64,000 nucleotides of DNA from Caulobacter sp. (GTDB lineage: Bacteria; Pseudomonadota; Alphaproteobacteria; Caulobacterales; Caulobacteraceae). The position numbers and the translations under genes are program-made. Within the stretch, counting starts at the first letter, position 1. Each line of letters opens with the position of its first letter. The stretch covers positions 1-64,000 of the forward strand of contig WGLL01000003.1 of assembly GCA_016125585.1 (NCBI GenBank), in the 5' to 3' direction. Under the pieces are notes generated by a model. It ran no database searches, was not told where the DNA came from, and was given only the letters and a program-made list of their open reading frames with translations. This document shows, in pieces, positions 61,178 through 64,000 of this stretch.

Positions 61178-63841
61178 TCAGGTGGCCGGCTTCCTGGTCG
61201 CCGGCTTCTTCTTGCCCACAACCTTGGTCACACCCAGTGAGGCGGCCGTCGGCTTCTTCGCCGCCGCCTTCTTCTTGGCGGGCGGCTTGTCGCCGGCCTT
61301 GGCTTTCGCCGGAGCCTTCTTCGCCGCCGCCTTCTTCGCCGGCTTCTTTCCGCCCCCCTTGGCGACGCGTTCGGCGATCAGGCCGACGGCTTCCTCAAGG
61401 GTGACCTCCAGCGGGTCCTTGCCGCGCGGGACGTTGGCGTTGGTCGCGCCGTGCTTGATGTAGGGGCCGAAGCGTCCCGACAGGATCTTGATCGGCTGGC
61501 CGTCCTCGGGGTGATTGCCCAGTTCCTTGAGGGCGGCGGCCTGGCCGCGGGCGCCGCGTCCGCCGGCCCGCTTTTCGGCCAGCACCGAGACGGCGCGGTT
61601 GAGTCCGACCTCGAACACCTCGTCGGCGCTCTCGAGGTTGGCGTAGGTGCCCTCATGCAGGACATAGGGGCCGTAGCGTCCGATGCCGGCCTGGATCATC
61701 TTGCCGTCTTCGGGGTGGGCGCCGACGTCGCGGGGCAGGTCGAGCAGGCGCAGGGCCTTGTCGATGTCCATGCTGGCCGGCGGCCAGGTCTTGGGCAGGC
61801 TGGCGCGCTTGGGCTTTTCGGCCGCCTCCTCGACATAGGGACCAAAGCGGCCGTTCTTCAGCCAGACGGGCTGCATGGTCTTCGGGTTCACGCCCAGTTC
61901 GCGGTCGGCCGTCGCCTCGGCCTCGCCTTCGCCGTCGGGCTGGGCGATGGGGCGGGTGAAGCGGCATTCGGGATAGTTGGAACAGCCGATGAAGGCGCCG
62001 AACTTGCCGGTCTTCAGGGACAGCTTGCCGGTGCCGCAGGTCGGGCAGATGCGCGGATCGGAGCCGTCTTCCTTGGCCGGGAAGATGTGGGGGCCGAGGC
62101 TCTCGTTGAGGGCGTCGAGGATATGGGTGGTCCGCAGCTCGCCGATCTCGGCGACGGCGGCGTGGAACTCGGTCCAGAAGTCGCGCAGCAGCACCTTCCA
62201 GTCGAGTTTGCCGTCGCTGACCAGATCGAGCTTTTCCTCCAGGGCGGCGGTGAAGTCGTATTCCACGTAGCGGGCGAAGAACTGCTCGAGGAAGGCGGTG
62301 ACCAGCCGTCCCTTGTCTTCGGGGATGAAGCGGTTCTTTTCCATCCGCACATAGGCGCGGTCGCGCAGCACGGTCAGGACCGAGGCGTAGGTCGAGGGCC
62401 GGCCGATGCCGAGCTCTTCCATCTTCTTGACCAGGCTGGCTTCCGAATAGCGCGGGGGCGGTTCGGTGAAGTGCTGGTCGGCCTTGCAGCTCAGAACCTT
62501 CGCCGCCGCGCCTTCATTGATGGCGGGCAGGCGGGCGCTGTCCTCGTCATCGGCGTCGTCGCGGCCCTCTTCGTAGACTGCGAGATAGCCGGGGAACTGA
62601 ACGACCTGGCCGGAGGCGCGCAGGCCGGTCTGGCCGTCGGCGCCTTCAAGTTCGACGGTGCTCCGCTCGATGCGGGCCGCTTCCATCTGCGAGGCCAGCA
62701 TCCGCTTCCAGATCAGCTCATAGAGCCGGCCAAGGTCGCCCTCGAGGCGCAGCTTGCCGGGATTGCGGTTGAGCGAGGTGGGGCGGATGGCCTCGTGGGC
62801 TTCCTGGGCGTTCTTGGCCTTGGTCTTGTAGTGGCGGGCGCTCTCGGGGACGTAGTCGTTGCCATAGAGGCCGGAAATGACCTCGCGGGCTTCCTGCAGC
62901 GCCTCGGGCGCGGCCTGGACCCCGTCGGTCCGCATATAGGTGATCAGGCCGACGGTCTCGCCGCCGATGTCGATGCCCTCATACAGCTTCTGCGCCGCCT
63001 GCATGGTGCGCTGGGCGTTGAAACCGAGCTTGCGGCTGGCTTCCTGCTGCAGGGTCGAGGTGGTGAAGGGCGGCGGCGGGATGCGTTTCGCCGGCTTCTT
63101 CTCCACCGATTTGACGGTGAAGGTGGTGGCGTTGACCGCGGCCCGGGCGGCCATGGCGTAGGTCTCGTTGCCGAGATCGAACTTGGTCAGGCGCTTGCCG
63201 GCGTGGGTGACCAGACGGGCGGTGAAGGGCTCGGCGCCGGCGGAGACCTCGGCGTCGACCGACCAGTATTCCTGGGTCCTGAAGCGCTCGATCTCAAGCT
63301 CGCGATCGACGACCAGGCGCAGGGACACCGACTGGACCCGGCCCGCCGAGCGTGATCCGGGCAGCTTGCGCCAGAGCACCGGCGAGAGGGTGAAGCCGAC
63401 CAGATAGTCGAGGGCCCGGCGCGCCAGATAGGCGTCGACCAGTTCCATATCGATGTCGCGGGGCCGGGCCATGGCCTCGGTGACGGCGGCCTTGGTGATG
63501 GCGTTGAAGGTCACCCGGCTGACGGTCTTGTCTTTCAGCGCCTTCTTCTTCTGGAGGATTTCCAGAACGTGCCAGCTGATCGCCTCACCTTCGCGGTCGG
63601 GGTCGGTGGCGAGGATCAGACCGTCGGCCCCCTTGAGCGCGTCGACGATGTCGCTGATCCGCTTGGTCGACTTGCCGTCGACCTCCCAGGTCATGGAGAA
63701 ATCATCGTCGGGTCTGACCGAGCCATCCTTGGACGGCAGGTCGCGGACGTGACCGTAGGAGGCCAGGACGGTGAAGCCCGGTCCCAGGTATTTGTTGATG
63801 GTCTTGGCCTTGGCCGGGCTCTCGACGACGACGACGTTCAT
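61178..63841 (-). CDS. topA: DNA topoisomerase I
   Basis: An 887-residue type IA topoisomerase relaxing negative supercoils. The Toprim domain has VVVVESPAKAKTINKYLGPG and ATDPDREGEAISWHVLE; catalytic Tyr302 lies in VGLITYMRTDGV; one zinc ribbon is CPTCGTGKLSLKTGKFGAFI with GCSNYPEC. Further C-terminal topoisomerase repeats (GRFGPYIKHGATNANVPRGK) are followed by a ~60-residue Lys/Ala/Pro-rich tail. ATG 63841 gives MNVVVVESPAK; 30 upstream codons are not conserved-looking. Confidence 0.96.
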   Translation of the reverse strand: MNVVVVESPAKAKTINKYLGPGFTVLASYGHVRDLPSKDGSVRPDDDFSMTWEVDGKSTKRISDIVDALKGADGLILATDPDREGEAISWHVLEILQKKKALKDKTVSRVTFNAITKAAVTEAMARPRDIDMELVDAYLARRALDYLVGFTLSPVLWRKLPGSRSAGRVQSVSLRLVVDRELEIERFRTQEYWSVDAEVSAGAEPFTARLVTHAGKRLTKFDLGNETYAMAARAAVNATTFTVKSVEKKPAKRIPPPPFTTSTLQQEASRKLGFNAQRTMQAAQKLYEGIDIGGETVGLITYMRTDGVQAAPEALQEAREVISGLYGNDYVPESARHYKTKAKNAQEAHEAIRPTSLNRNPGKLRLEGDLGRLYELIWKRMLASQMEAARIERSTVELEGADGQTGLRASGQVVQFPGYLAVYEEGRDDADDEDSARLPAINEGAAAKVLSCKADQHFTEPPPRYSEASLVKKMEELGIGRPSTYASVLTVLRDRAYVRMEKNRFIPEDKGRLVTAFLEQFFARYVEYDFTAALEEKLDLVSDGKLDWKVLLRDFWTEFHAAVAEIGELRTTHILDALNESLGPHIFPAKEDGSDPRICPTCGTGKLSLKTGKFGAFIGCSNYPECRFTRPIAQPDGEGEAEATADRELGVNPKTMQPVWLKNGRFGPYVEEAAEKPKRASLPKTWPPASMDIDKALRLLDLPRDVGAHPEDGKMIQAGIGRYGPYVLHEGTYANLESADEVFEVGLNRAVSVLAEKRAGGRGARGQAAALKELGNHPEDGQPIKILSGRFGPYIKHGATNANVPRGKDPLEVTLEEAVGLIAERVAKGGGKKPAKKAAAKKAPAKAKAGDKPPAKKKAAAKKPTAASLGVTKVVGKKKPATRKPAT

Positions 63842-64000
63842 GAACTGTGGCTTGAATCTCTTGAGCGGTGAGGGGGCGAAAGGCCCCGGCCCGGGCGCGG
63901 GAAGGTGCGTCGCCGGATAGGGGAATGTCAACGCGGGAGAGAATCAGGTGGTGAGCCTGCGGACAATTCGCCAGCGGATCAGGCGGCGGCGCCCCTCAAA
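63842..64000. other. right-edge sequence upstream of topA, no gene assigned
   Basis: This 159-base stretch should hold the topA leader. In Caulobacter relatives dprA lies upstream of topA, but the few codons visible on the minus strand before the window ends are not enough to recognise it. No hairpin or repeat was seen. Confidence 0.4.

Noticed and set aside
61451..63355. 634-codon open frame on the plus strand opposite topA
   Set aside because: It is antisense to a gene with clear catalytic motifs and has Gly/Ala/Asp-rich translation without motifs; long antisense frames are common at this GC content.
1..64000. CRISPR arrays, tRNA or rRNA genes
   Set aside because: No regularly spaced direct repeats and no tRNA TPsiC-like or rRNA-like segments were noticed on reading either strand; the palindromic repeats are inverted pairs, not arrays.

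Overview
The window looks like a chromosome segment of a Caulobacteraceae alphaproteobacterium (Caulobacter/Phenylobacterium/Brevundimonas relative). The DNA is strongly GC-rich, and a divK-pleD pair is present with PleD landmark residues at exactly the Caulobacter numbering (D53, R359/D362, GGEEF 368-372). Gene order also fits: spoT...pyrE-pdxJ-acpS-lepB-rnc-era-recO and divK-pleD...rpmG...rnr...topA resemble Caulobacter neighbourhoods as I remember them. No rRNA, tRNA or CRISPR was seen.

Layout. (1) 1-5.9 kb is the edge of an accessory island: the 5' end of an IS5-family insertion sequence sits inside a very large SIR2 / STAND-NTPase / TPR gene of the type found in antiphage defence. That gene is broken twice, by the IS at its 5' side and by a one-base frameshift near 5.43 kb. 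(2) 5.9-9.3 kb holds an OmpR-type two-component system flanked on both sides by secreted EF-hand proteins. (3) 9.4-25.9 kb is mixed housekeeping: a metallo-beta-lactamase hydrolase, amino-acid permease, hrpB, two methyltransferases, a TetR regulator, a FecCD-type metal/cobalamin uptake operon, soluble lytic transglycosylase, dapA, smpB, uracil-DNA glycosylase, a NYN-domain protein and folK. (4) 25.9-40.4 kb is rpoZ-spoT followed by the pyrE-pdxJ-acpS-lepB-rnc-era-recO block, with catabolic genes (PhyH dioxygenase, acyl-CoA dehydrogenase, amidohydrolase) between spoT and pyrE. (5) 40.5-49.9 kb has parC, a serine hydrolase, lemA plus an M48 protease, arginyltransferase, motB, a hydroxyacid dehydrogenase, a flavoprotein and a HAD protein. 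(6) 49.9-52.5 kb is divK-pleD with a near-consensus CtrA site, then rpmG. (7) 52.6-63.8 kb is almost all on the minus strand: tandem Nudix genes, rnr-DUF4424, two DUF4139 paralogues and topA.

Several intergenic gaps hold palindromic dispersed repeats of at least three types. One abuts and appears to truncate an AlkD-like DNA alkylation repair gene (38.7-39.2 kb), another lies beside a tiny membrane-protein remnant (60.7-61.1 kb), and others supply the DNA just before the starts of the amidohydrolase gene and pyrE. The best candidate for an unusual system is the interrupted SIR2-STAND-TPR gene. The EF-hand/two-component cluster is the next most interesting.
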